From NCBI GenBank assembly GCA_042088665.1, contig JBELMB010000049.1, forward strand, positions 1 to 31,082: DNA of 31,082 nt. The letters run 5' to 3'. This stretch comes from JBELMB01 sp042088665 (lineage in GTDB: Bacteria > Pseudomonadota > Alphaproteobacteria > Rhodobacterales > Rhodobacteraceae). This document shows positions 15,937 through 22,263 of the stretch, piece after piece. Position 1 is the first letter of the stretch; the number at the start of each line of letters is the position of its first letter. A program made the position numbers and the translations under genes. A model generated the notes under the pieces. The model had not been told where the DNA came from, did not search any database, and saw only the letters and a program-made list of their open reading frames with translations.

Positions 15937-16445
15937 TGCTTCCTTCGACCCTGCATACCTCTCGCCTCGTGCTGCGCGCTTTCTGTCTGGACGATCAGGA
16001 AGCCTATGTGGCCTATTACACGGGCCCACGCACGGCGGGCGTGGGTGGGGCCAAGCCGCGATACCAGGTGGTCGAAAGGTTCCACGCCATGGCGGGGCAA
16101 TGGGCGCTGCGTGGCTTTGGCCGTTACGCCGTCACGCTGGACGGGCGCGCCATCGGCCATGTGGGCGTTCTGCAGATGGACGACAGCGATCCGCTGGAAC
16201 TGACGTGGTCGCTTTGGGACTCGGCGCATGAGGGACAGGGCTACGCCACGGAGGCCGCGCGCGCCGTTCTGGCCGCTTGGCAAGGACCGCCGCTGATTGC
16301 CCAGATCGATGCAAGCAACGCGGCGTCGCTGCGGGTGGCGGCGCGTCTCGGATTTGTTGCGGCACCGGATCTGCCCGCACATCCGCTCATGCCTGACGGC
16401 GTCAGCTTTCGCGCCCCTGCGGAGGACACCACGTGCCCGGCCTGA
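15936..16445 (+). CDS. GNAT acetyltransferase 1 of the array (RimJ/RimL-like)
   Basis: First of eight GNAT paralogues. The 169-residue protein has the family start LHTSRLVLRAFCLDD (6-20) and a glycine-pair motif VGG (36-38). The array block QWALRGFG occurs at 55-62. The acetyl-CoA pyrophosphate loop EGQGYA is at 99-104, and an IDASNAASLRVAARLGF segment matches motif B. The start overlaps the ffh stop by one base (TAATG), and the only visible site is a weak GGCAAGA-type sequence in the ffh end, so re-initiation after ffh is likely. The end contains GGAGG that serves the next start. Of the array it is the least like the others between residues 80 and 95, where WPExE is replaced by DPLELTW. Confidence 0.9.
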   Translation: MLPSTLHTSRLVLRAFCLDDQEAYVAYYTGPRTAGVGGAKPRYQVVERFHAMAGQWALRGFGRYAVTLDGRAIGHVGVLQMDDSDPLELTWSLWDSAHEGQGYATEAARAVLAAWQGPPLIAQIDASNAASLRVAARLGFVAAPDLPAHPLMPDGVSFRAPAEDTTCPA

Positions 16446-16618
16446 TCCTTCTGCAGTCCGCTCGCCTGAGCGCCCGCGTGACCGATGCGCCGGATGGGCC
16501 AGTCAGAGCCTCGTCGCCTGCGAAGACCTTTCGGTTCGGCATGTGCCGGGGCGCGACCGCGCCCGCCCCCGTTTCGAACCGCACGCACCAACACCTGACA
16601 CATCCCGAGACCGCCTAG
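16433..16618 (+). pseudogene. 61-codon ORF, possible decayed ninth GNAT copy
   Basis: The GTG at 16433 follows GGAGG (16421-16425) by 7 nt, the same junction spacing as intact array genes. Its start overlaps GNAT 1 by 13 bp, and its stop TAG directly abuts the next ATG (16616-16621). The N-terminus GLILLQSARLSARVTDAPDG resembles the first strand of array members (LxTxRLxLRxxxxxDAP). The last residues, HLTHPETA, are reminiscent of the xRHPxxA ends of GNAT 3 and 8. There is no acetyl-CoA loop, and the middle is basic and low-complexity. It may be a deletion remnant or a real small protein; neither reading is secure. Confidence 0.4.
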
Positions 16619-17155
16619 ATGCCTGCTCCGATCCTTGAAACGCCACGTCTGAGGCTCCGGCCGCATGTCCTGACGGACATCGCGCCCTTCTGGGCGTTCT
16701 ACCAGACGGAACGGGCGCAATTCGTGAACCCCACAAGCGACTACCAGACCTTCTGGGACGGCTTCTTGGCCGAGGTTGGCAGCTGGGAGATGACCGGCCA
16801 CGGATCATGGGCGGTCGAGACGAAAGAAGGCGCACTTGCCGGACAGGTGAGCATCGCGCACCCCCCTGTCTTCCCGGAACAAGAGATCGGCTGGATCTTC
16901 TTCGAAGAGTTCGAGGGCAAGGGATATGCCTTCGAAGCAGCCCAAGCGGCCCTGCACTGGGCCTGGGCCCATCTGCCGATCACCACGCTGGTGAGCTATA
17001 TCGATCCCGCGATCGCGCGCTCCATCGCGCTGGCCCGCCGTCTTGGTGCGGTGAAGGACACGCAGGCTGCGCGGCCCAATGGCGAAACCGCCGAGGAATG
17101 CAGCGTCTACCGCCACGTCCCCGACGCGGACGGCAGCCCGGAGGCCTACGCATGA
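16619..17155 (+). CDS. GNAT acetyltransferase 2 of the array
   Basis: The 178-residue protein begins PAPILETPRLRLRPHVLTD. It carries the array block SWEMTGHG (55-62), an FPEQEIGWIFFEEFEGKGYAFEA core with the acetyl-CoA loop EGKGYA at 99-104, and motif B SYIDPAIARSIALARRLGA. The GG pair near residue 38 of most paralogues is here replaced by VNP. It is the only array gene without overlap to a proven upstream GNAT; 173 bp with the 61-codon ORF separate it from GNAT 1. Its last codons include CCGGAGG, the ribosome-binding site for GNAT 3, and its stop overlaps the next start (ATGA, 17152-17155). Confidence 0.93.
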   Translation: MPAPILETPRLRLRPHVLTDIAPFWAFYQTERAQFVNPTSDYQTFWDGFLAEVGSWEMTGHGSWAVETKEGALAGQVSIAHPPVFPEQEIGWIFFEEFEGKGYAFEAAQAALHWAWAHLPITTLVSYIDPAIARSIALARRLGAVKDTQAARPNGETAEECSVYRHVPDADGSPEAYA

Positions 17156-17688
17156 GCACGCAGCCTCTGACCAATGCGCCCCGGCTGGAAACCGGCAACC
17201 TGATCCTGCGCGGTCCGGCGCGGGTGGATGCCGAACCGCTGATCGCCTTCCTGCTGGACAAGGAGCGCGCCTGGGGCTTTGGCGCCTATGACGAACGTGG
17301 CGATGCATGGCGTTGGTATGCGCTCAACATCGGGCACTGGCACCTGCACGGCTACGGCTACCTGACCATCGAGGACAAGGCGACCGGCACCCCGGCGGGC
17401 CTGTGCGGCATCTGGAACCCCGAAGGCTGGCCGGAACCCGAAGTGGGCTGGCTGGTCTTTGACGGGTTCGAGGGCAAGGGCATCGCCTTCGAGGCGGCGA
17501 CACGCGTCCGGCAATGGGCCTACGACGACCTTGGTTTTGCCACGCTGACCTCGAATATCGTGCCCGGAAACACCAGGTCCGCGCGGCTGGCAGAACGCCT
17601 CGGCGCACATCTGGAGCGCACCTACACCAATGTCCACATGGGCGAGGAAGAACTCTGGCGCCACCCCGGACCGGAGGCCTTGTCATGA
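17152..17688 (+). CDS. GNAT acetyltransferase 3 of the array
   Basis: The 178-residue protein starts MSTQPLTNAPRLETGNLILR. It has the array block HWHLHGYG (62-69), then NPEGWPEPEVGWLVFDGFEGKGIAFEA with the acetyl-CoA loop EGKGIA (107-112). Motif B is NIVPGNTRSARLAERLGA. The GG pair is replaced by WGFGAY. GNAT 3, 5 and 7 share an almost identical GWPE(P/T)E(V/L/I)GW core, so they may be the closest relatives. It ends HPGPEALS; the PEA codons form the GGAGG for GNAT 4, and the ATGATG start overlaps its stop by 4 bp. Confidence 0.93.
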   Translation: MSTQPLTNAPRLETGNLILRGPARVDAEPLIAFLLDKERAWGFGAYDERGDAWRWYALNIGHWHLHGYGYLTIEDKATGTPAGLCGIWNPEGWPEPEVGWLVFDGFEGKGIAFEAATRVRQWAYDDLGFATLTSNIVPGNTRSARLAERLGAHLERTYTNVHMGEEELWRHPGPEALS

Positions 17689-18194
17689 TGCCATGTATCA
17701 CCATCGGCACGGAGCGGCTGACACTGCGCACGCCGCAGATGGAAGATTTCGACGCGGTCGACAGCTATGCGCGGTCGCCGCGGGCCAAATTTACCGGTGG
17801 CCAGAAAACCGACCAGATGGATATCTGGCGCAGTTTCCTTGGGGTCGCTGGGCACTGGGCGCTCCGGGGCTATGGCCTGTTCACTGTTGTCTGGCAGGAC
17901 GCGCCCATCGGTCGGGTGGGTGTCATCGACCACATCATGTGGGAGGAGCCGGAACTGGGCTGGCACCTCTTTGACGGCTTCGAGGGGCAGGGGTTCGCCA
18001 CCGAAGCGGCCCTCGCCGCGCGGAACTGGGCCTTTTACGCGCATCGCCTCGGGCCATTGGTCTCTTATGTCCACGCGGAGAACACGCGCTCTGTCCGGGT
18101 GGCCGAACGCCTTGGCGCCACCTACGAACGTGACTGTTTGCTGCTGGGCACCCCGGCGCAGGTCTGGCGTCATCCGCCGGGAGGTGCCGCATGA
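17685..18194 (+). CDS. GNAT acetyltransferase 4 of the array
   Basis: The 169-residue protein begins with ATGATG (17685 or 17688) and TERLTLRTPQMEDFDA. The GG pair occurs as FTGG (36-39), the array block is HWALRGYG (57-64), and the acetyl-CoA loop EGQGFA lies at 100-105 inside MWEEPELGWHLFDGFEGQGFATEA. Motif B is SYVHAENTRSVRVAERLGA. The C-terminal CLLLGTPAQVWRHP is typical of the array. GGAGG (17673-17677) lies 7 nt before the start in the end of GNAT 3. The stop overlaps the start of GNAT 5 by 4 bp, and its own CCGGGAGG near the end serves that gene. Confidence 0.93.
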   Translation: MMPCITIGTERLTLRTPQMEDFDAVDSYARSPRAKFTGGQKTDQMDIWRSFLGVAGHWALRGYGLFTVVWQDAPIGRVGVIDHIMWEEPELGWHLFDGFEGQGFATEAALAARNWAFYAHRLGPLVSYVHAENTRSVRVAERLGATYERDCLLLGTPAQVWRHPPGGAA

Positions 18195-18709
18195 TGCCGA
18201 CCGTCCAGCCCCTCGTGACAGAGCGCCTGACATTGCGTCCGCCAGAACCGCGCGATGCGGAAGCGATGATCGCCTACACGATGTCGGAGCGCGCCCGCTA
18301 CACCGGCGGTCATGTGCCGCTGTTTCAGGCCTGGTCGCACACCGCCGCCACGTTTGGCCACTGGCAGTTGCGGGGCTTTGGCCTTTGGGCCGTCACGCGC
18401 ACCGGCGAAGACGAGATCATCGGGCTGGTCGGGCCCTTCTTTCCCATGGGCTGGCCGGAAACCGAACTTGGCTGGATCCTGTTCGATGGATACGAGGGAC
18501 AGGGCTACGCCGCCGAAGCGGCGCGCCGCGCGATGGCTGACGCCCGCACGCGCCTCGGCTGGACCGGGATCGTGCACTACATCGCACCCGCCAATGCCCG
18601 CTCCATCGCACTGGCAGAGCGCCTCGGCGCGTATCTCGATCCGGAGGCGACCCCGCCTTTTCCCGACCGCCCCGCGCTTGTCTACCGCCAGCCGGAGGGA
18701 ACCGCATGA
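18191..18709 (+). CDS. GNAT acetyltransferase 5 of the array
   Basis: The 172-residue protein begins with ATGATG. It has the first strand TERLTLRPPEPRDAEA (10-25), YTGG (37-40), HWQLRGFG (57-64) and the core GWPETELGWILFDGYEGQGYAAEA, with the acetyl-CoA loop at 102-107. Motif B is HYIAPANARSIALAERLGA. It closely follows the layout of GNAT 4, including the N-terminus and the GG pair, and differs mainly in the GPFFPMGWPE segment. GGAGG at 18180-18184 lies 6 nt before the start, and a second GGAGG at 18694-18698 serves GNAT 6. Confidence 0.93.
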   Translation: MMPTVQPLVTERLTLRPPEPRDAEAMIAYTMSERARYTGGHVPLFQAWSHTAATFGHWQLRGFGLWAVTRTGEDEIIGLVGPFFPMGWPETELGWILFDGYEGQGYAAEAARRAMADARTRLGWTGIVHYIAPANARSIALAERLGAYLDPEATPPFPDRPALVYRQPEGTA

Positions 18710-19278
18710 CGCCGGCCCCCTGTGAAAAGCACCGTCCCGGTCCCGGCGCCCGCGTTGCGGCGCGTCTTGGCGGGCGGATCCCGACGCTCGACACCAAGCG
18801 GCTGCAACTGCGCGGCCCGCGGATCTATGACTTCAAGACCTATGCAGAGATCCTGACATCCGAGCGCGCGGTGCATATGGGCGGGCCTTTCACCCGCGAT
18901 GCCGCCTGGGAGGATTTCACCAATTACGTTGCGTGCTGGATGCTGCATGGTCATGGGCTCTGGACCATCGACGCCGCGACCACGCCGGGGGCGGGCTTTG
19001 TCCTGCTGGGGTTCGAGTACGAAGACCCCGAACCGGAACTGGGCATCTTTGTGACCGAAGCCGCCGAAGGCCAGGGGTACGCGCTTGAAGCACTGGAAGC
19101 CGCGCGCAGCTATGCCTTCGAGACGCTCAAGTGGGACAGCATTGCCTCTTTTGTCGCGCCGGAGAACACGCGCTGCATCGCGCTGATGGAACGTGCTGGC
19201 GCCAGCCGTGACATCATGGCCGAGGCGGCAATGGAACAGGACACGCTGGTGTTCAGACACGGGACGCCACGCACATGA
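18706..19278 (+). CDS. GNAT acetyltransferase 6 of the array
   Basis: At 190 residues it is the second longest member because of a 25-residue Arg/Gly/Ala-rich N-terminal extension before PTLDTKRLQLRGPRIYD. It has HMGG (57-60), the array block CWMLHGHG (78-85), in which the usual His before Trp is Cys, and the acetyl-CoA loop EGQGYA (121-126). Motif B is SFVAPENTRCIALMERAGA. The start ATGA overlaps the GNAT 5 stop and has a good GGAGG, so the extended start is preferred although a shorter start is possible. The end lacks the CCGGAGG module; only GGGAC precedes the next start, predicting lower or re-initiated translation of GNAT 7. Confidence 0.9.
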   Translation: MTPAPCEKHRPGPGARVAARLGGRIPTLDTKRLQLRGPRIYDFKTYAEILTSERAVHMGGPFTRDAAWEDFTNYVACWMLHGHGLWTIDAATTPGAGFVLLGFEYEDPEPELGIFVTEAAEGQGYALEALEAARSYAFETLKWDSIASFVAPENTRCIALMERAGASRDIMAEAAMEQDTLVFRHGTPRT

Positions 19279-19802
19279 CCGCAACGCTGACCATACCGAC
19301 GGTGACGACAGAGCGGCTTGTCCTGCGCGCACCTGCGCCCCGGGATTTCCCGGCCTACGCGGCCTATCGTATGGGCCCCCGCAGCGTGAGCGTGGGTGGC
19401 CCTTTCAGCCGGAGCCAGGCCTTTCACCAGTTCTGCGCCCTGACCGGTCATTGGCAGTTTCGCGGCTTTGGCCGCTGGCTTGTCGCGGATCGCAACAGCG
19501 ATGCGCCGCTGGGGATCGTCGGGCTGTATCATCCCGTTGGCTGGCCGGAGCCAGAAATCGGCTGGACGGTCTTTGACAACGCCGAGGGGCGCGGCATCGC
19601 CTATGAGGCGGCGCAGGCCACACGCGCCTACGCCTATGACAGCCTTGGCTGGGACACCGTCATGAGCGGCATCGCCGAGGGCAATTCCCGGTCCGAGGCG
19701 CTGGCCCGGCGCATGGGCGCGCAGCCCGAAGGCCTCTTCGAGGATGCGACCTACGGCGCCATGCGCATCTGGCGCCACCTTCCCCCCGGGGAGATCCTCT
19801 GA
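19275..19802 (+). CDS. GNAT acetyltransferase 7 of the array
   Basis: The 175-residue protein starts MTATLTIPTVTTERLVLRAP. It has SVGG (39-42), the array block HWQFRGFG (59-66), the core GWPEPEIGWTVFDNAEGRGIAYEA with the acetyl-CoA loop EGRGIA (104-109) and motif B SGIAEGNSRSEALARRMGA. It overlaps GNAT 6 by ATGA and shares a base with GNAT 8 (TGATG). The pairing of GGPFSRSQAF with GGPFTRDAAW of GNAT 6 suggests these two and GNAT 8 (GGPLNAYETW) are neighbours by duplication. Confidence 0.93.
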   Translation: MTATLTIPTVTTERLVLRAPAPRDFPAYAAYRMGPRSVSVGGPFSRSQAFHQFCALTGHWQFRGFGRWLVADRNSDAPLGIVGLYHPVGWPEPEIGWTVFDNAEGRGIAYEAAQATRAYAYDSLGWDTVMSGIAEGNSRSEALARRMGAQPEGLFEDATYGAMRIWRHLPPGEIL

Positions 19803-20404
19803 TGGGCCACCGCGACATTCCCGTGCTGGAAACCGCACGCCTGCAATTGCGTGGGCCGGACCCCAGCGATTACCCCGATTTCAAGGCGACCTTCGCCTCT
19901 TACCGGTCCCGTTTCATGGGGGGGCCGCTCAACGCTTATGAGACCTGGATGCTCTACGCGGCAGAGATCGGCCATTGGGAAATCCGCGGCTACGGCATGT
20001 GGATGATCCACCTCAAGGACACCGATGAGACCGTCGGCATGGCCGGTGGCTGGTTCCCGGCAAAATGGCCAGAGCGCGAAATCGCGTGGATCATCTGGCC
20101 GGACAAGGGTGGACATGGCTACGCCCTTGAGGCCACGGACCGCGTGCGCCGCTATTTCTACCACGAGATGGGGTGGGACACGGCGGTGTCCTACATCGAC
20201 CCGATGAACCTCGATTCGATCCGGCTGGCAGAGCGTCTTGGCTGCAAAAAGGACAAGACCGCGCCAACCATCGACGGCAACGATGCCGTCTACCGCCACC
20301 CCGGCATCGCGGCCCTGCGCGGTCAGGTCGGGCACGGCGTGGATATGGAAATCGCCCATTATCAGGACCCGCTCTTCAAACCGAAAGGCTTTGCCGTTGA
20401 CTGA
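19802..20404 (+). CDS. GNAT acetyltransferase 8 of the array, with C-terminal extension
   Basis: The last and longest member (200 residues) starts with TGATG coupling and a GGAG 8 nt upstream. It has the strand IPVLETARLQLRGPDPSD, FMGG (38-41), HWEIRGYG (58-65) and WFPAKWPEREIAWIIW. Its acetyl-CoA loop is GGHGYA (103-108): the E-G-[KQR]-G of all seven other copies is changed to G-G-H-G. A 25-residue tail follows the usual end, from AALRGQVGHGVDM to FKPKGFAVD. The altered loop could weaken or change cofactor binding, or only reflect drift. Its stop overlaps the chorismate mutase start by 8 bp. Confidence 0.9.
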   Translation: MGHRDIPVLETARLQLRGPDPSDYPDFKATFASYRSRFMGGPLNAYETWMLYAAEIGHWEIRGYGMWMIHLKDTDETVGMAGGWFPAKWPEREIAWIIWPDKGGHGYALEATDRVRRYFYHEMGWDTAVSYIDPMNLDSIRLAERLGCKKDKTAPTIDGNDAVYRHPGIAALRGQVGHGVDMEIAHYQDPLFKPKGFAVD

Positions 20405-20720
20405 GCATACCCAGACCCCGGACGCGCAAGGCGACGCCGCGCGCGCAGCAGAGATCCTCAAGGAACATCGTGCCTCGATTGACCGGCTCGATGCCATCCT
20501 CGTCTATACCCTCGGAGAGCGGTTCAAGCACACCGAGGCCGTGGGCGTGCTGAAAGCGCAGAACGCGCTGCCCCCCTCCGACCCCCTGCGCGAGGAAAAG
20601 CAGATCGCCCGGCTGGAGGATCTGGCACAGCGCGCGGACCTTGATCCGGAATTCGCAAAGAAATTCCTCGCCTTCATCATCGAGGAAGTCATCCGCCATC
20701 ACAAACAGCACCAGGACTGA
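20397..20720 (+). CDS. chorismate mutase (AroQ type, short monofunctional)
   Basis: Chorismate mutase converts chorismate to prephenate on the way to Phe and Tyr. The 107-residue protein is all-helical, AroQ-like. HRASIDRLDAILVYTLGERFKHTEAVG carries the active-site Arg of the first helix, LKAQ holds the Lys, and the middle REEKQIARLEDLAQRADLD and the C-terminal helix FIIEEVIRHHKQHQ complete the fold. I start it at the TTG of 20397, giving (M)TEHTQTPDAQG. AAAGG lies 8 nt upstream, and relatives as I recall begin with MTE/MTD. It overlaps the GNAT 8 stop by 8 bp. From memory, chorismate mutase directly before rpsP is a regular roseobacter arrangement. Confidence 0.9.
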   Translation: MTEHTQTPDAQGDAARAAEILKEHRASIDRLDAILVYTLGERFKHTEAVGVLKAQNALPPSDPLREEKQIARLEDLAQRADLDPEFAKKFLAFIIEEVIRHHKQHQD

Positions 20721-20884
20721 TGCAGTCTCTGGCCGCACAACCGATCCCGCAGCGGATTGGCATGATGGCACAGACGCAGATGCGTGTTGGCCCCGGACCC
20801 CGGTGCCTTGCACGAACAGGGGAATGCCTCCCCTTCCACAGAACGACACAAACACACTTCTGACCACTTGAAAGGACTTGAACA

Positions 20885-21259
20885 ATGGCAGTCAAAATTC
20901 GTCTCGCCCGTGGCGGCTCCAAGAAGCGCCCCTTCTATCGCATCGTTGCCGCGGACAGCCGCATGCCCCGCGATGGCCGCTTCATCGAAAAGCTGGGCAC
21001 CTATAACCCGCTCCTGCCCAAGGACAGCGAAGACCGCGTAAAAATGGACATGGAGCGCGTGCAATACTGGCTGGGCGAGGGCGCACAGGTCACCGACCGC
21101 GTGTCGCGTTTCCTCGAAGCCGCCGATGTGATCCCCAAGAAAGAGCGCGCCAACCTCAAGAAAGGCGAGCCCGGCAAGAAAGCCAAGGACCGCGCCGAGG
21201 AAAAAGCCGCCAAAGCCGCTGAAGCGGCCGAAGCCACTGCAGACGCCTCGGCTGACTGA
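20885..21259 (+). CDS. rpsP: 30S ribosomal protein S16
   Basis: S16 stabilises the 5' and central domains of 16S rRNA during 30S assembly. Residues 1-80 are the S16 fold with the near-invariant MAVKIRLARGGSKKRPFYRI, RDGRFIEKLGTYNP and VQYWLGEGAQVTDRVSRFL. The C-terminal tail (about 81-124) is a Lys/Ala/Glu-rich disordered extension longer than the about 82-residue E. coli protein but common in alphaproteobacteria. AAAGGA precedes the ATG. It lies 164 bp after chorismate mutase and is followed, 7 nt after the stop, by a long stem-loop. Confidence 0.98.
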   Translation: MAVKIRLARGGSKKRPFYRIVAADSRMPRDGRFIEKLGTYNPLLPKDSEDRVKMDMERVQYWLGEGAQVTDRVSRFLEAADVIPKKERANLKKGEPGKKAKDRAEEKAAKAAEAAEATADASAD

Positions 21260-21261
21260 CG

Positions 21262-21330
21262 CGGTTTCGGGACGGCGGGCGGGGCGAGGTGCACGGCACG
21301 TGCACCAGCGTCCGCCCCCGTCCTGAACCG
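21262..21330 (+). repeat. long interrupted stem-loop downstream of rpsP
   Basis: Three nested stems: TTCGGGACGG/CCGTCCTGAA (21266-21275 with 21318-21327, one G-T), GGGCGG/CCGCCC (21277-21282 with 21312-21317), and GGTGCACG/CGTGCACC (21288-21295 with 21299-21306) around a GCA loop. That is 24 pairs; three more can form outside. No T tract follows, so it may stop RNase, tune the operon or be a processing site. Confidence 0.85.
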
Positions 21331-21339
21331 GACCTGCCC

Positions 21340-21480
21340 ATGCTGCGTCTTGTCCGCCTAATCGTGCTCGTTCTCGTGGCCTTCGTGGCCGGCGTGTTCT
21401 ATGAGCGCGGCAATTCCCAGCAGAAATGCGAAACATCCGGCGGGCAATGGATGCGTGCCGGGTTTTGCGCTGGCCCCTGA
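21340..21480 (+). CDS. 46-residue membrane micro-protein
   Basis: The ATG at 21340 gives a 46-residue protein: a short basic N-terminus (MLRLVRL), one membrane helix (IVLVLVAFVAGVFYERG, about 8-24) and a C-terminal segment KCETSGGQWMRAGFCAGP with a C-x3-G-G-x-W-x5-C pattern. The two Cys residues probably face the periplasm and could form a disulfide or bind a ligand. No strong ribosome-binding site is visible, and the frame is too short for confidence by length. The membrane helix and the Cys/Trp motif argue that it is real. It stands between rpsP and rimM, right after the long stem-loop. I do not recognise a named family. Confidence 0.6.
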   Translation: MLRLVRLIVLVLVAFVAGVFYERGNSQQKCETSGGQWMRAGFCAGP

Positions 21481-21550
21481 TCGACGCGTGACAAAGACCG
21501 CGCCAAAATCAGGGCCACGCAGCAACCCCGGGGTCAAAGGAGGCCAGGCC

Positions 21551-22054
21551 ATGGATGACCTAATCTGCATCGGCGCCCTGGCAGGCGCGTTCGGCGTCTC
21601 AGGCGAAGTGCGCCTGAAAAGCTTTACCGCCGATCCACTGGCGATAGCCGACTACGCTCCCCTGCGCACGGAAGAGGGACACCTCTTCGATGTCGAGATC
21701 ACCCGCGAGATCAAGAACGGCTTTGCCGCCCGGCTGTCCGGCGTCGCGACGAAGGAACAGGCCGACGCGCTCAAGGGCGTGCGTCTCTATGCGCCGCGCG
21801 CGCGCCTGCCCTCGCTGCCGGATGATGAGTTCTACCATGCCGATCTGATCGGATTGCCGGTCTTCGACACCGGTGGCGCCCCGCTGGGGGAGGTCAGGGC
21901 GGTGCTGAACCATGGCGCCACTGACATTCTCGAACTGCACACCCCGGGCGAAAGCCGCACCGTTCTGCTGCCGTTCACCATGGCCTGCGTGCCGACGGTT
22001 GACCTCACAAAGCGACGCATCGTCGCCGACCCGCCAGAGGGTCTTTTCGACTAG
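21551..22054 (+). CDS. rimM: 16S rRNA processing protein RimM
   Basis: RimM binds S19 and helps mature the 30S head. The 167-residue protein has the N-terminal RimM barrel (LICIGALAGAFGVSGEVRLKSFT, about 4-26) and the C-terminal PRC-barrel (about 93-167, with EFYHADLIGLPVFDTGGAPLGEV and a final RRIVADPPEGL). AAAGGAGG lies 6 nt before the ATG at 21551, which fixes the start. The upstream open frame is a shadow. In most bacteria trmD follows directly; here an unrelated 398-codon gene lies between. Confidence 0.97.
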   Translation: MDDLICIGALAGAFGVSGEVRLKSFTADPLAIADYAPLRTEEGHLFDVEITREIKNGFAARLSGVATKEQADALKGVRLYAPRARLPSLPDDEFYHADLIGLPVFDTGGAPLGEVRAVLNHGATDILELHTPGESRTVLLPFTMACVPTVDLTKRRIVADPPEGLFD

Positions 22055-22082
22055 CCCGCTCACCAAAAAGCGTCTCTCACTA

Positions 22083-22141
22083 TCCGTTCCCTCACCCGAC
22101 ACCCTGATTGTTTCAGGCATGGTGTGAGTGGTTGGAACGGA
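22083..22141. repeat. nested inverted repeat after rimM
   Basis: TCCGTTCC (22083-22090) and GGAACGGA (22134-22141) are perfect 8-bp arms 43 bases apart. Inside, GACACC can pair with GGTGTG at the edge, and CCTGA-TTGTT-TCAGG (22103-22117) forms a second hairpin. There is no T tract. Could be an RNA structure controlling trmD or the remains of a small mobile element. Confidence 0.65.
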
Positions 22142-22263
22142 CCGTGACTGTTTCTGAAACCCTCGGAGAACCTTGGATTTCAGTCAAATTCGAACCATTT
22201 GTCGCCACAGTTTTCGTCCAGTTTTAGCCTCAATCGAGTCGCATTTTGAGTGGATGAACACCG

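Noticed and set aside
20238..20396. longer N-terminus for chorismate mutase
   Set aside because: This part lies in the coding end of GNAT 8 in another frame and looks non-natural; the TTG start with a ribosome-binding site gives the family-typical length.
15936..20404. recent horizontal transfer of the GNAT array
   Set aside because: GC content and codon choice look like ffh and rpsP, no integrase, IS or tRNA lies near, and copies are strongly diverged; an old local expansion fits better.
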